From: Litorilituus lipolyticus
GTDB lineage: Bacteria > Pseudomonadota > Gammaproteobacteria > Enterobacterales > Alteromonadaceae
Assembly (NCBI RefSeq): GCF_006439335.1
Contig: NZ_SAWY01000003.1
Location: forward strand, 177,397-241,396
Direction: 5' to 3'
Length of the DNA: 64,000 nucleotides
Position numbers and translations under genes: made by a program. The first letter of the stretch is position 1, and each line of letters opens with the position of its first letter. Shown piece by piece: positions 7,958-16,265 of this stretch. The notes under the pieces were generated by a model. That model had not been told where the DNA came from and searched no databases. It saw only the letters and a program-made list of their open reading frames with translations.

Positions 7958-8479
7958 ATGACAATTCCCACAATTACATCAACTACAGGTAGTCAATATT
8001 ACCCAACCAACACCCGTGAACAACAGTTAATGGAAAACTTCCATAATGCTAACTCCATGGTAAAAGGTAGTAATTTATCCCCTGAGCAAAAGAGCAGTGT
8101 GCAAGAAAGTTTTACTGAAAAACATGCAGAACAAGTTGAAAATATTAAATCTAATTATCAAGTTGCTAAGGACATTACCTTAACTCAAGCTTATTATGAG
8201 CAACAACAAAAGCTATTAGATATTTACTTACAATCAAGCCATGACGATTCGAAAGACTCTGATAGTTTTAATGCTGTCGGAACCTTAACAGACATGTATT
8301 CATTAATGTTGGACTTACATAAGCAAGTGAGAGGCCCCATTGAAGATATGCCATCAATAGGGCGACCGACACTATATAGCATTGAAAATAACTCACCTAA
8401 CGATAAGCAAATGCGAGTTGATTTGTATAACCAAACATCACAAGAACCTAATGGTAGTTATTTACACTTAAGCGCTTAA
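7958..8479 (+). CDS. Hypothetical protein, 173 residues
   Basis: The start is set at ATG 7958 because ACGGAGGA lies seven bases upstream; an ATG 16 codons earlier has no ribosome binding site. The product is hydrophilic and rich in Gln, Ser and Asn, with helical stretches (for example EKHAEQVENIKSNYQVAKD), no signal peptide and no membrane segment. I do not recognise a family. It stands alone after cca and its stop overlaps that of the small minus-strand membrane gene by four bases. Confidence 0.65.
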   Translation: MTIPTITSTTGSQYYPTNTREQQLMENFHNANSMVKGSNLSPEQKSSVQESFTEKHAEQVENIKSNYQVAKDITLTQAYYEQQQKLLDIYLQSSHDDSKDSDSFNAVGTLTDMYSLMLDLHKQVRGPIEDMPSIGRPTLYSIENNSPNDKQMRVDLYNQTSQEPNGSYLHLSA

Positions 8480-8688
8480 TGTGATCTTCTCTCAATTGAC
8501 AAGACATGTTGCTTCAATGACTTAATAACGGCTAATTCAAGTTGTAAGCATTGAGGCAACCAGATCCATAGTGTCAAAGCGACAATATAAGCGATATTCA
8601 CATCCCAAAGTAGGCCAATCAAGCTCACAAGATAAATTACTAAGCGATTTACATGTAATAAATAGCTTCGTTGTCTTGACGTTGTCAT
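8476..8688 (-). CDS. Hypothetical small membrane protein, 70 residues
   Basis: The chosen start is ATG 8688, with TAAGG eight bases upstream; an earlier in-frame ATG adds 21 residues without a better site. Two hydrophobic stretches, about residues 15-28 and 32-45, predict a small inner-membrane hairpin protein with a basic C-terminal tail. No family is recognised. The convergent overlap with the preceding gene makes the call moderate. Confidence 0.45.
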   Translation of the reverse strand: MTTSRQRSYLLHVNRLVIYLVSLIGLLWDVNIAYIVALTLWIWLPQCLQLELAVIKSLKQHVLSIERRSH

Positions 8689-8981
8689 ATCGATAAACCT
8701 TAACCGCACATTATCATGCAGTAACTTAGTAGTTACTGAAATTAAGAGCATAAATTGCGCCAGCTTTTTGCTCTTAACTTATTCACAATAATGTTTTACC
8801 TAAATAGATAATCAAACAATCCCTTTAAGGTATGTTATTCTTAGAGATATAGTGAGTGATAATATTATTCACTTTTCAATCAATTCATGTTGTTTTAGCT
8901 GAACACGATTACCTTGTACCTAAGTCAGTCAAAATAAGGTCGGTAAGAAATTACCTCTCCAATATTTTTTGAGCGCCAACG

Positions 8982-9974
8982 ATGAACAGATTTACAGACA
9001 TAGATGTCAAATTAACAAATAATATCTTAGCGCAAGATAATAACTTCAAAGTACTACTCAATACACTGGCAGATTTAATTTGGTTGAAAGACCCTAATGG
9101 TTACTATTTATATTGTAATCATGAGTTTGAGTTATTCTTCGGTGCTAAAGAAAATGAAATTATTGGTAAAACTGATTATGATTTTGTCGATAAAGACCTA
9201 GCCAATTTCTTTAGAGAGCACGACATTAATGCACTTAATCGTGACTGTCCTACAGTAAATGAAGAGTGGATATCCTATGCCGGCATTGATAAAAAAGTTT
9301 ATCTTAAAACAACCAAAGCTCCCATGTATGATACCAGCGGCAAACTTATCGGTATTTTGGGCATAGGACACGATATTACTTGCCTTAAAGAAACAGAAGC
9401 CAATTTACGCTTCGCTAATGATCAATTAAGCAAAATTGCTTCAACGGATGGATTAACCAATATTCCTAATCGTCGTGCTTTTGACGAGCATTTATTACAG
9501 CAATGGAAATTCTCAAAAAGGGAACAGATCCCATTAGCCCTGTTATTGATTGATGTAGATTTTTTTAAGGAATACAACGATCACTACGGTCATGTTTTAG
9601 GTGACAGTTGTCTCAAAAGATTAAGTAAATTACTCGCTAATGGTGGTTATGCGAATCGACCAAATGACTTTCATGCCCGCTTTGGTGGGGAAGAGTTTGC
9701 AATCATCCTTAGTGCAACTAATCAATCTGTTGCCCTGGAAATTGCAGAAAAGCTCAGAAATGATGTTTACCAGCTAGGTATTAGTCATCAAGCAACAAAA
9801 GTTTGCCACTTACCAGAACAACGATTAACCATAAGTATTGGCGTTGCTGCGCTCGTCCCTCAAGCTTCGAGCGCTGAAGTTGAGCTAATAAAATTTGCTG
9901 ATAAGGCTTTATACCATGCTAAAGCTCAAGGTAGAAATAGGTCTATCGTTATTGATGTTAATCTAGAAGATTAA
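8982..9974 (+). CDS. PAS-GGDEF diguanylate cyclase
   Basis: This 330-residue cytoplasmic protein is predicted to make cyclic di-GMP from two GTP. A PAS domain covers about residues 20-140 (DLIWLKDPNGYYLYCN, then GHDITCLKE). A short helical linker leads to a GGDEF domain from about 155. The catalytic motif is intact as GGEEF, and RPND five residues before it is a product-inhibition I-site (RxxD). The PAS domain has no visible cofactor motif, so its ligand is open. It is monocistronic, between two unrelated minus-strand genes. Confidence 0.92.
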   Translation: MNRFTDIDVKLTNNILAQDNNFKVLLNTLADLIWLKDPNGYYLYCNHEFELFFGAKENEIIGKTDYDFVDKDLANFFREHDINALNRDCPTVNEEWISYAGIDKKVYLKTTKAPMYDTSGKLIGILGIGHDITCLKETEANLRFANDQLSKIASTDGLTNIPNRRAFDEHLLQQWKFSKREQIPLALLLIDVDFFKEYNDHYGHVLGDSCLKRLSKLLANGGYANRPNDFHARFGGEEFAIILSATNQSVALEIAEKLRNDVYQLGISHQATKVCHLPEQRLTISIGVAALVPQASSAEVELIKFADKALYHAKAQGRNRSIVIDVNLED

Positions 9975-9981
9975 CTTTCAG

Positions 9982-10590
9982 TTATCGAACAATCGTTCTA
10001 AAGGTTAAGTTGATCCTAGGCTCTGTCACTTTTTTGCTCGGCGGTAATCGATGTAACCAACATTGTTGAGTAACACCTTTCATAACGAGCAAACTCCCCT
10101 GTTTTAATGTTAGCGAGACAACCTGCTTATTTTCTTTATGTTTGAAGGAAAATTTACGCTCTGCGCCTAGACTTAGTGAAGCTATTGCCCCTTCTTTTTT
10201 AAGGTCTTTTTCACCATCACTGTGCCAAGCCATCCCCTCTTCACCACTATGGTAAAGATTGACTAAACACGAGTTATAGTGCTCCCCTGTTTTTTCTTCA
10301 ACTAATACTTTCAACAAGAGTAAGTCTTCTGCCCATGGTAACGCCTGCTTGGTTACCTGAGAATAGGTGTATTGAAAAGGATCATCACCAAACCAAGCCA
10401 CTTTTCGCTTCGTTGAAATCAATTTTCCCATAACAACGGCTTGATCACACTGCCAAGGTAATTGAGTAAAAAGCTGCTCAAATGACTTTTGCGCGTCTAA
10501 TTGCTCCATTACCTCACCATAGTAATAAACGATGCCATCTTGGGGCAATATATTGATTGGAGAGGTAAGCTCTTGTGAAAATAGGTCCAT
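9982..10590 (-). CDS. AlkB-like 2-oxoglutarate/Fe(II) dioxygenase
   Basis: This protein of about 200 residues belongs to the AlkB family of alkylated nucleic acid demethylases. The double-stranded beta-helix carries the iron ligands in WHSDGE (HxD) and a later His in the HRLPP segment. The 2-oxoglutarate-binding Arg lies in RINLTFR near the C-terminus. It resembles the ALKBH2-type short bacterial proteins rather than E. coli AlkB, so direct reversal of base alkylation is likely but the substrate is not fixed. ATG 10590 is used; a TTG four codons upstream is possible. Confidence 0.88.
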   Translation of the reverse strand: MDLFSQELTSPINILPQDGIVYYYGEVMEQLDAQKSFEQLFTQLPWQCDQAVVMGKLISTKRKVAWFGDDPFQYTYSQVTKQALPWAEDLLLLKVLVEEKTGEHYNSCLVNLYHSGEEGMAWHSDGEKDLKKEGAIASLSLGAERKFSFKHKENKQVVSLTLKQGSLLVMKGVTQQCWLHRLPPSKKVTEPRINLTFRTIVR

Positions 10591-10656
10591 TCTTTTGGCC
10601 AATTAGATCTTCTTGGTATGATTTTACCCTAATATCACACAGATATTCACCTATAA

Positions 10657-10698
10657 AAAAGCCTAGCAAACGGATGGGAGTTCGTTTGCTAGGCTTTG
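10657..10698 (-). terminator. Rho-independent terminator after the nirT-like gene
   Basis: AAAGCCTAGCAAACG (10658-10672) pairs perfectly over 15 bp with 10683-10697 around a 10-base loop. On the minus strand it runs into TTTTTT. It lies 50 bases after the stop of the nirT-like gene. Confidence 0.9.
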
Positions 10699-10747
10699 TA
10701 CATTAAACGCTTTATTTTGCCGCTAGATTAGCTAACCCAAAAGCTGT

Positions 10748-12541
10748 TTATTGTTTAATAGCATTCACTTCTGCTTCATCATTATCTAAGGCTAATTTAT
10801 AACCAAATGATACATGATGGTAACGAGCGCTTGAATAATCATCATGGATTGCAAAACCAAAGTTATAAACTTTACCTGCCTCAATGCTCACATCGCCAGC
10901 TTTGTCAGATTTTAGTTTACGCTTAACAATCACAGACCAAGTGCCACCATTAAGTGATGCTTCAACTTCAGCACCTTGACCACCGTGCATACTACGCTCT
11001 GCTAGAATTTGGCCATCTTCAACTTTCTTAGTACCCGAGCTATAGCGTACTAAGTCCATATATTGATTACCATCTTGTGCAGCTTTGATTTCATCGTCAC
11101 CTTTAAGCTTATCCCAGCCACCTAAAGCTTTGCCACGACGACCTTTCAGCTCTAACTTAGTACGAGATTCTTTAACATACTTAGTCACACCAGAATTAAA
11201 GTCTAAACGCTTAGCTAAATCGCTGCCTTTTAAAGTGTCCATCTCTGGAGCAAAAGGCATAGTGTTAGCATCCGCATGACACGTTCCCCAACAACCAGCT
11301 CTATCAGCGTATTCCGCTTCATCAGTCGCAATCATAAAGGCTAACTTCATTGGGTTTTCTGGGTCCATTTTACCACCATCAACAAATGGTACAGGTGCAT
11401 GGTCACCATCAGCCCAGCTAAAGCGTAGGTATAAGTTTTCGTCGTCGTGAGTTGCGTCAATAGTTACATCGAATGCACCACGTTTGCCGGGGATCAGATT
11501 TGGCTCTAAGTCTTTTTCACTTTCGCCTGAAACAATAAGGTTACCAATATCTGCAATTTCTTCACTGTGACATTCTAAACAGCGATCACCTTTACTAAAG
11601 GCACGTTTACCACCGTGGTTGCGACCTAGTATCCACTCAATTGACGCGGTACCTGGGTAGAATACACCAATATCAGTTGAGTTAGCTTTACCCCAATCAA
11701 CGTTGATATTACTTGCACCTGTTGAAGAAGCAGAGCCTGCACTATCAGCACTCGCACCACCACTTGCACCAGAGCTTGCTAAAGCACTTGCTACAGCTGC
11801 TTTAATTTTCTCTTCAACTTTCGCTTTTTCAGCCACTTTGTCAGCTTTAAGCTTAGCTGCTTCAGCTGCTTCTTTTGCTTCGACACGAGCTAAACCATCT
11901 TTATATGCTTGAGGCACTTCACGAATAAACTCAGGGTTTGGCGCTTCAATCGATTCTAATTGTTCATCACTTAATTTATGTCTTACATCAGTATGAGCAA
12001 TACCTTTATGACAATCGATACACGTTTGACCTGTTTCAAAGGCATTTAAATGTTGTTTACGTGCGCGAGGTTTTTGGAATTCAGGATTCATTGATTCAAA
12101 GTTATGACAGTTACGACATTCTCTTGAGTCAGTATCTTTCATCGCTTTCCAAACATTTTGCGCTAAATCGAAACGATGTTCTTCAAATTTTTCTTTCGTA
12201 TCGATTTTTCCGGTCAACCAAAAGAAAACTTCTCTTGATGCTTGAATCTTACGTACAATTTTATGTATCCACGGCCTTGGTACGTGACAATCTGGACAGC
12301 CTGCTCTTACACCAGTTCGGTTAGAGTAATGAATAGTAGGCGTATATTCTTGATAAACATTGGCTTCCATTTCATGACAGCCAATACAAAATTCTGTGGT
12401 GTTTGTGGCTTCCATTGCGGTGTTAAATCCACCCCAAAACATAATACCCACAACGAAAAAGATAACGGCACCGGCAACGGTAGTACCCAGTACAAGTCTG
12501 CGTGACCAGAAGCTAGGTTTTGTAAATGTGTTATTTGCCAT
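10748..12541 (-). CDS. NapC/NirT-family multiheme cytochrome c fused to an ethylbenzene-dehydrogenase-type heme domain
   Basis: NapC/NirT proteins are membrane-anchored quinol dehydrogenases; this one probably feeds electrons to NirS in the periplasm. One N-terminal membrane helix (about 14-36) precedes four c-type heme sites CIGCH, CPDCH, CRNCH and CIDCH, within the first 190 residues. That is a whole NapC/NirT domain. An Ala/Lys coiled coil and an Ala/Gly/Ser linker follow (about 205-275), then a fifth site CLECH. The C-terminal domain of roughly 260 residues has the GCWGTCH and MPF features of the EB_dh/DMSO-reductase gamma-type heme-binding family. NirT is normally about 200 residues; here it is 597. 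It lies 228 bases after nirS with terminator-like hairpins between, so it may be partly co-transcribed. Confidence 0.85.
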   Translation of the reverse strand: MANNTFTKPSFWSRRLVLGTTVAGAVIFFVVGIMFWGGFNTAMEATNTTEFCIGCHEMEANVYQEYTPTIHYSNRTGVRAGCPDCHVPRPWIHKIVRKIQASREVFFWLTGKIDTKEKFEEHRFDLAQNVWKAMKDTDSRECRNCHNFESMNPEFQKPRARKQHLNAFETGQTCIDCHKGIAHTDVRHKLSDEQLESIEAPNPEFIREVPQAYKDGLARVEAKEAAEAAKLKADKVAEKAKVEEKIKAAVASALASSGASGGASADSAGSASSTGASNINVDWGKANSTDIGVFYPGTASIEWILGRNHGGKRAFSKGDRCLECHSEEIADIGNLIVSGESEKDLEPNLIPGKRGAFDVTIDATHDDENLYLRFSWADGDHAPVPFVDGGKMDPENPMKLAFMIATDEAEYADRAGCWGTCHADANTMPFAPEMDTLKGSDLAKRLDFNSGVTKYVKESRTKLELKGRRGKALGGWDKLKGDDEIKAAQDGNQYMDLVRYSSGTKKVEDGQILAERSMHGGQGAEVEASLNGGTWSVIVKRKLKSDKAGDVSIEAGKVYNFGFAIHDDYSSARYHHVSFGYKLALDNDEAEVNAIKQ

Positions 12542-12690
12542 AATGAACTCGTGATTGTTAATGTATAAGAATTAACGTGTAATGATTAAAAGTCACTGTG
12601 CTAGCTGTCAACCTTGACACATCTAATACCCATTGCTTTAACCAATTTTTTGACACCTTGTCTTAAGAACTTACATTCATCCTAAATGTA

Positions 12691-12756
12691 AAAGGGGCAT
12701 GGCATCCGCCATGCCCTTTACTAGCTATAAAAGCCAACTTGAAGTAAGTTGGCTTT
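12691..12756 (-). terminator. Two consecutive terminator-like hairpins after nirS
   Basis: Nearest nirS, AAAGCCAACTT (12730-12740) pairs with AAGTTGGCTTT (12746-12756) and runs into TTTTATAG on the minus strand. Just beyond it, 12691-12703 and 12708-12719 form a second GC-rich stem with one bulge (GGCATGGC/GCCATGCC) followed by TTTTAC. They should limit read-through from nirS into the nirT-like gene. Confidence 0.75.
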
Positions 12757-12768
12757 AAATACTATAGA

Positions 12769-14397
12769 CTAGGTTTTGTGGTTTATACGGTTATAAACGT
12801 TGAACTTACCAGTTGGTGTAGTTAAACCTTTAATACGTGCTTTCTCTTTAAGAGTTTTTGCATCGTATACTACGATTTCACCAGTTGGGTTCTTGTTATC
12901 TTTACGGTTCCAAACAGAAACCCAAACCTCAGAACCATCTGCGTTGAATTCCATGTGAAGTGCTGCTTTACCTGGCTCTTCAGTTACGCGGATAGTTTTA
13001 ACAATTTCACGAGTTTTCTTATCGAAAACTTGTACTGATTGTTGAACTTCTGGCTCTGGATGCTTAAGTTGGTCAGCCCATACGTAGTCTGAAGTTTCGT
13101 GAGTACGGATGAATACACCAGCACCGTCAGTTTCAACTTCGTAACAAAGTTTCCAAGCTTGCTCAGGACGATTGATTGGATCATTACCCCAAACAGATAC
13201 TAAGCCAACACCTAAGTGAGTAGTACCACCAACTGGACCACACTCTTTATCAACCCAGTTAGCACCTGGACCTGGGTGAGGTAAGCTGTCAACTTCAATC
13301 ATCTTCTCTAACTTAGCGTCTTTAGTATCAACTACAACCATTTTGTTTGATGCGTTAGCAGCGATTTGGAAGTAGCGACCTGAAGGGTCAAAGAAACCAT
13401 CATGTAAGAATTCAGCTGACTCAATTGCAGTAATTGTTAAGTTGTCTAAGTCAGAGTAGTCAACTTGTAACATTTTACCTGTTTCTTTAACAGCAACGAT
13501 GAATGCTGATTCATTTGGTGCAGTGTAGATAGCTGCTACACGAGCTTCGTTAATGAATTCACCTTTAGTGTTATAACCACGAGTTGAAACAACTTTAAGT
13601 GGGTTTAACGTTTCAGCATCCATGATAACGAAGTGAGCAGGCCAGTAACCACCAGCGATTACGTATTTACCGTCACCTGAAACAGCGATATCACGTGCGT
13701 CATATGCCATTTTAGTTTCAGCAACTAACATTTTCTCAGGTTTTTGCCATAAATCGATTTTGTTAACTTTACCGTCACGACCGATTGTGTACCAGAAACG
13801 ACCAACATCTTTCGCGTGATCTTTCTTGTGATGCTCAGTACCTTTAATTACGTGTACTGCGTAACCAGTATTGATATGAGTAACAATTTTCTTAGTGTCG
13901 CCATCAACGATAGCTGCTTTACCTGCATCACGTTCGATAACTACGAAGAAGTTTTTCCAGTTTAAACCGTGTAATGGCTTAGTTGGGTAATCTTTAAGTG
14001 CTACATACTCTTTAGTATGAGAACGCATTTGCTCTAAAGACATTTCCGGTGGAACAGGAGGAGTCATTTGGATGAACGTTGCTAAGTTAGCAATTTCTTG
14101 TTTGTTGAATAAATCATCAAAGTTGTTCATACCGCCTTCAGTACCTAAAGCGATAATTTTCTCTAAACGCTTTTGGCCTTTTTTAAGCATTGCTTTTGGC
14201 TCAAGGTTTTTACCTGTTGCACCCTTACGTAAAACACCATGACAACCTGCACAGCGTTGGAAGTAGTGTAATTGTGCTTTTTCAAAATCAGCTTCAGACA
14301 AAGTAGGCTTAGCAGCAGATACTGACATACTCATACCAGTAGCAGCCATACCAATTGCAAGTCCCAGTGCTGAAAGACCATATTTTACTTTTTTCAT
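12769..14397 (-). CDS. nirS: Cytochrome cd1 nitrite reductase
   Basis: NirS reduces nitrite to nitric oxide in the periplasm, the key step of denitrification. The 542-residue precursor has a signal peptide ending near residue 29 (SVSAAKP). The c-heme domain has CAGCH at 49-53 inside CAGCHGVLRKGATGK, a NirS hallmark. An eight-bladed d1 propeller follows. Its proximal d1 ligand is His182 (YAVHV), and the two catalytic histidines are H374 (LPHPGPGANW) and H394 (GTTHLGVG). These catalytic histidines separate it from NirN and NirF. ATG 14397 follows GGAGAG. A small insertion rich in His and Lys (about 186-200) follows the proximal ligand. It is divergent from the hemerythrin gene, with FNR-like boxes between them. 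Confidence 0.95.
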   Translation of the reverse strand: MKKVKYGLSALGLAIGMAATGMSMSVSAAKPTLSEADFEKAQLHYFQRCAGCHGVLRKGATGKNLEPKAMLKKGQKRLEKIIALGTEGGMNNFDDLFNKQEIANLATFIQMTPPVPPEMSLEQMRSHTKEYVALKDYPTKPLHGLNWKNFFVVIERDAGKAAIVDGDTKKIVTHINTGYAVHVIKGTEHHKKDHAKDVGRFWYTIGRDGKVNKIDLWQKPEKMLVAETKMAYDARDIAVSGDGKYVIAGGYWPAHFVIMDAETLNPLKVVSTRGYNTKGEFINEARVAAIYTAPNESAFIVAVKETGKMLQVDYSDLDNLTITAIESAEFLHDGFFDPSGRYFQIAANASNKMVVVDTKDAKLEKMIEVDSLPHPGPGANWVDKECGPVGGTTHLGVGLVSVWGNDPINRPEQAWKLCYEVETDGAGVFIRTHETSDYVWADQLKHPEPEVQQSVQVFDKKTREIVKTIRVTEEPGKAALHMEFNADGSEVWVSVWNRKDNKNPTGEIVVYDAKTLKEKARIKGLTTPTGKFNVYNRINHKT

Positions 14398-14466
14398 CGG
14401 TTACTCTCCAGATGTTATTTTAAGTGCTTTATACAAGTAAATTAAATTTCAAATTACCTGTTTTTT

Positions 14467-14522
14467 AATGTTTATATCAGCAGATTTAAGAGTCTTCTTC
14501 TAAGTCAGCTGATATAAGCATT
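14467..14522 (-). promoter_or_regulatory. Long hairpin in the nirS leader
   Basis: AATGTTTATATCAGC (14467-14481) pairs with GCTGATATAAGCATT (14508-14522), 15 bp with one wobble. The 26-base loop can itself fold partly (TTAAGA with TCTTCTAA). It lies 70 bases upstream of the nirS start, inside the leader if transcription starts near 14590. It could affect message stability or translation, or be a protein-binding palindrome. Confidence 0.5.
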
Positions 14523-14596
14523 AAACGAGACAGAATTGGAAAAGTTACCTAAACTCTAAACAGGAACAAAAAACCAATTTTGTGTAAGTAATTGTA

Positions 14597-14638
14597 ACTA
14601 TCAATCAAATTTGCTTTTAAGAACCTGATTCAGATCAA
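14597..14638 (-). promoter_or_regulatory. FNR/DNR-like box and promoter of nirS
   Basis: CTGATTCAGATCAA (14625-14638) matches TTGAT-N4-ATCAA at nine of ten positions. On the minus strand GATAGT (14597-14602) is a fair -10 element, which puts the box at about -41.5 from a start near 14590, the class II position. The leader would be about 190 bases long. Confidence 0.55.
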
Positions 14639-14673
14639 GTTTAAAAAAAAATAACCATTAATGACTGAACTAT

Positions 14674-14715
14674 TTGATCAAGGTCAATAAATCAAAGTTT
14701 TTAAATTAAAATAAT
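14674..14715 (+). promoter_or_regulatory. FNR/DNR-like box and promoter of the hemerythrin gene
   Basis: TTGATCAAGGTCAA (14674-14687) matches the FNR consensus at nine of ten positions. AATAAT (14710-14715) is a good -10 element that would place the box near -41.5. With the nirS box it makes a 393-base divergent control region responding to oxygen or NO. Confidence 0.55.
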
Positions 14716-14791
14716 TAACATGCACAGTGTTTAGCGCCATTATTAACGCAATCTTAGATCAATTAACCACAATCTTATTAAGGTCTTGTTT

Positions 14792-15358
14792 ATGAACAAT
14801 CGCACCAAATCTTTAATTTATGCTGCAGTGATTAGCCTCATCGTGGTCGCTATATTTTTAGGTTTTCTATCTAGCTTAACGAATCCAATCTCTTGGATCC
14901 TTATAGCCGTACTTATTATGATCCCGCTGATGAATAAGAAGTCAGAAGGGAAAAATCAAATAGAATGGAAGGAAGAATATAGCGTAGGGATCGCACATAT
15001 CGATCAAGATCATCAAAAATTGATCACTTTACTCAACCAATTCAGCATTGCTTATGATTACGCCATGAGCGAAACATTTGAAAAAGAAGCCCTTGATGAA
15101 TTAGTGAGTTATACCAAATACCACTTTGAGCGCGAAGAGAAGTTAATGAGTGACAATGATTACCCTGATTTCGAAGCACATAAAGCGCAGCACGAAAAAA
15201 TGATCGCTGAAGTCGAAGGCTTTGTTCGCCTGTACCAAGAAAAGGGCCACGATTCTTTAAATGAAATTGTCGATTTCTTAAAAGGTTGGCTTATCAACCA
15301 CATTAATGGTACTGATAAGCAATATACTGAGCATTTACATCAACGTGGTATCAACTAA
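14792..15358 (+). CDS. Membrane-anchored bacteriohemerythrin
   Basis: This 188-residue protein has two N-terminal hydrophobic segments (about 8-27 and 31-46) followed by a cytoplasmic or periplasmic hemerythrin domain. The diiron ligands are visible in order: HIDQDHQKL, HFEREE, HKAQH and the late HINGTD. Hemerythrins bind O2 and, in some cases, NO at a diiron site. Placement opposite nirS behind its own FNR-like box suggests a role in O2 or NO sensing, storage or detoxification during nitrite respiration. This role is inferred. ATG 14792 is chosen over TTG 14786 because AAGG lies eight bases upstream of it. Confidence 0.85.
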   Translation: MNNRTKSLIYAAVISLIVVAIFLGFLSSLTNPISWILIAVLIMIPLMNKKSEGKNQIEWKEEYSVGIAHIDQDHQKLITLLNQFSIAYDYAMSETFEKEALDELVSYTKYHFEREEKLMSDNDYPDFEAHKAQHEKMIAEVEGFVRLYQEKGHDSLNEIVDFLKGWLINHINGTDKQYTEHLHQRGIN

Positions 15359-15396
15359 TAGTTTTGGTATAAAGCCAAATTAAAAAGTAAGTAAAT

Positions 15397-15427
15397 AAAA
15401 GGGTTAATATCACATTAGCCCTTTTTT
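15397..15427 (+). terminator. Rho-independent terminator after the hemerythrin gene
   Basis: AAAAGGGTTAAT (15397-15408) pairs, with one wobble, with ATTAGCCC and the following T run (15413-15427). It lies 39 bases after the stop, so the hemerythrin gene is separate from the nirC operon. Confidence 0.8.
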
Positions 15428-15839
15428 ATTGCACGATATATTAATTCACTTATTGGAGCTATTGATCTTTGTCGATATTCTTCAGCAATGGGCTGAGTCT
15501 AAAATCCGCTAACTCTGCGTTACCTACACCAATGTAGCTATTTAGGTTGCGTCTAGAACTGGCAACCTATGAAAATAACTAATTCAGATGACTAAACGAC
15601 ATAATTTTGCTTTGATTGAGGCGATTTTCTTATTCAGCTAAATTATTAAACAAAGTTCAACAGTCCCTAGTATTTTCTCTAAGCTTTCAGCCTAATCAAA
15701 AAGCAACAAAATATCGATTATGTGATTTATATCAAAAAACCTCAGTGATTAATTCTCAAACCATGATCTTTAACAAAAAATAACAAACAGTGAAATGATA
15801 GTATTTTTTCCAAGCAAAAATATGTTTGGAAAATGAAAA
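15428..15839. other. Intergenic region upstream of nirC
   Basis: About 410 bases without a gene. It holds the FNR-like box described separately at 15722. I see no other convincing promoter, repeat or small ORF in the remainder; an imperfect TTGAT-containing site at 15472 was judged too weak. Confidence 0.5.
15722..15735 (+). promoter_or_regulatory. FNR/DNR-like box upstream of nirC
   Basis: GTGATTTATATCAA matches the FNR consensus at nine of ten positions and shares the TTAT spacer with the perfect box before the bacteriocin operon. It is centred 111 bases before the nirC start. A fair -10 (CATGAT, 15762-15767) lies downstream. It would drive the whole nirC-to-nirN set. Confidence 0.55.
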
Positions 15840-16226
15840 ATGAGAGCAGCATCACACAAACCGACAATGAAAATGTCCCAGCTTGTCGCAATAACGACTT
15901 TAGCTTTGTCACAAGCCATTTTAACTTTGCCTGCTTTTGCCAATGCTACCAATACCAACGAATCATTAACTGCAGAGCGTAAAAAAGCACTAACTCATAT
16001 TGTTAAGCAAGATTGTGGTTCATGCCATGGCATGACCCTTAAAGGCGGATTAGGTCCGGCCTTATTACCAGAAAACCTTGAAGGTAAAACCGTACCGTTT
16101 TTGCAATACACCATTTTACATGGACGTACTAGTACAGCGATGCCTCCATGGAAAAGCCTATTAACAGAAAAAGAAGCTCTTTGGATTGCCGAGCAATTAA
16201 AAGAAGGCAAAGTTGCTGATAAATAG
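15840..16226 (+). CDS. nirC: Cytochrome c55X (NirC)
   Basis: This is a small periplasmic c-type cytochrome of 128 residues that can pass electrons to NirS and takes part in heme d1 maturation in other denitrifiers. A signal peptide covers about residues 1-35 (cut after AFA). The single heme site CGSCH is at about 59-63 in DCGSCHGMTLKGGLGPAL, and the axial Met is in TAMPPW. These match NirC of Pseudomonas. It is the first gene of the heme d1 operon, 39 bases before nirF. ATG 15840 gives a complete signal peptide; an ATG nine codons later lacks a ribosome binding site. Confidence 0.88.
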   Translation: MRAASHKPTMKMSQLVAITTLALSQAILTLPAFANATNTNESLTAERKKALTHIVKQDCGSCHGMTLKGGLGPALLPENLEGKTVPFLQYTILHGRTSTAMPPWKSLLTEKEALWIAEQLKEGKVADK

Positions 16227-16265
16227 CAGTAACTGCTTAGCGTCATTATTAATCAAGGATAAAAC

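Noticed and set aside
11703..12324. Open frames on the plus strand across the nirT-like gene
   Set aside because: They are antisense shadows of the Ala-rich linker and heme regions, without ribosome binding sites or recognisable domains; the CxxCH sites fix the minus-strand frame.
15472..15485. TTGATCTTTGTCGA as an additional FNR box upstream of nirC
   Set aside because: The right half matches only three of five positions and the site is over 350 bases from nirC; the box at 15722 is much better.
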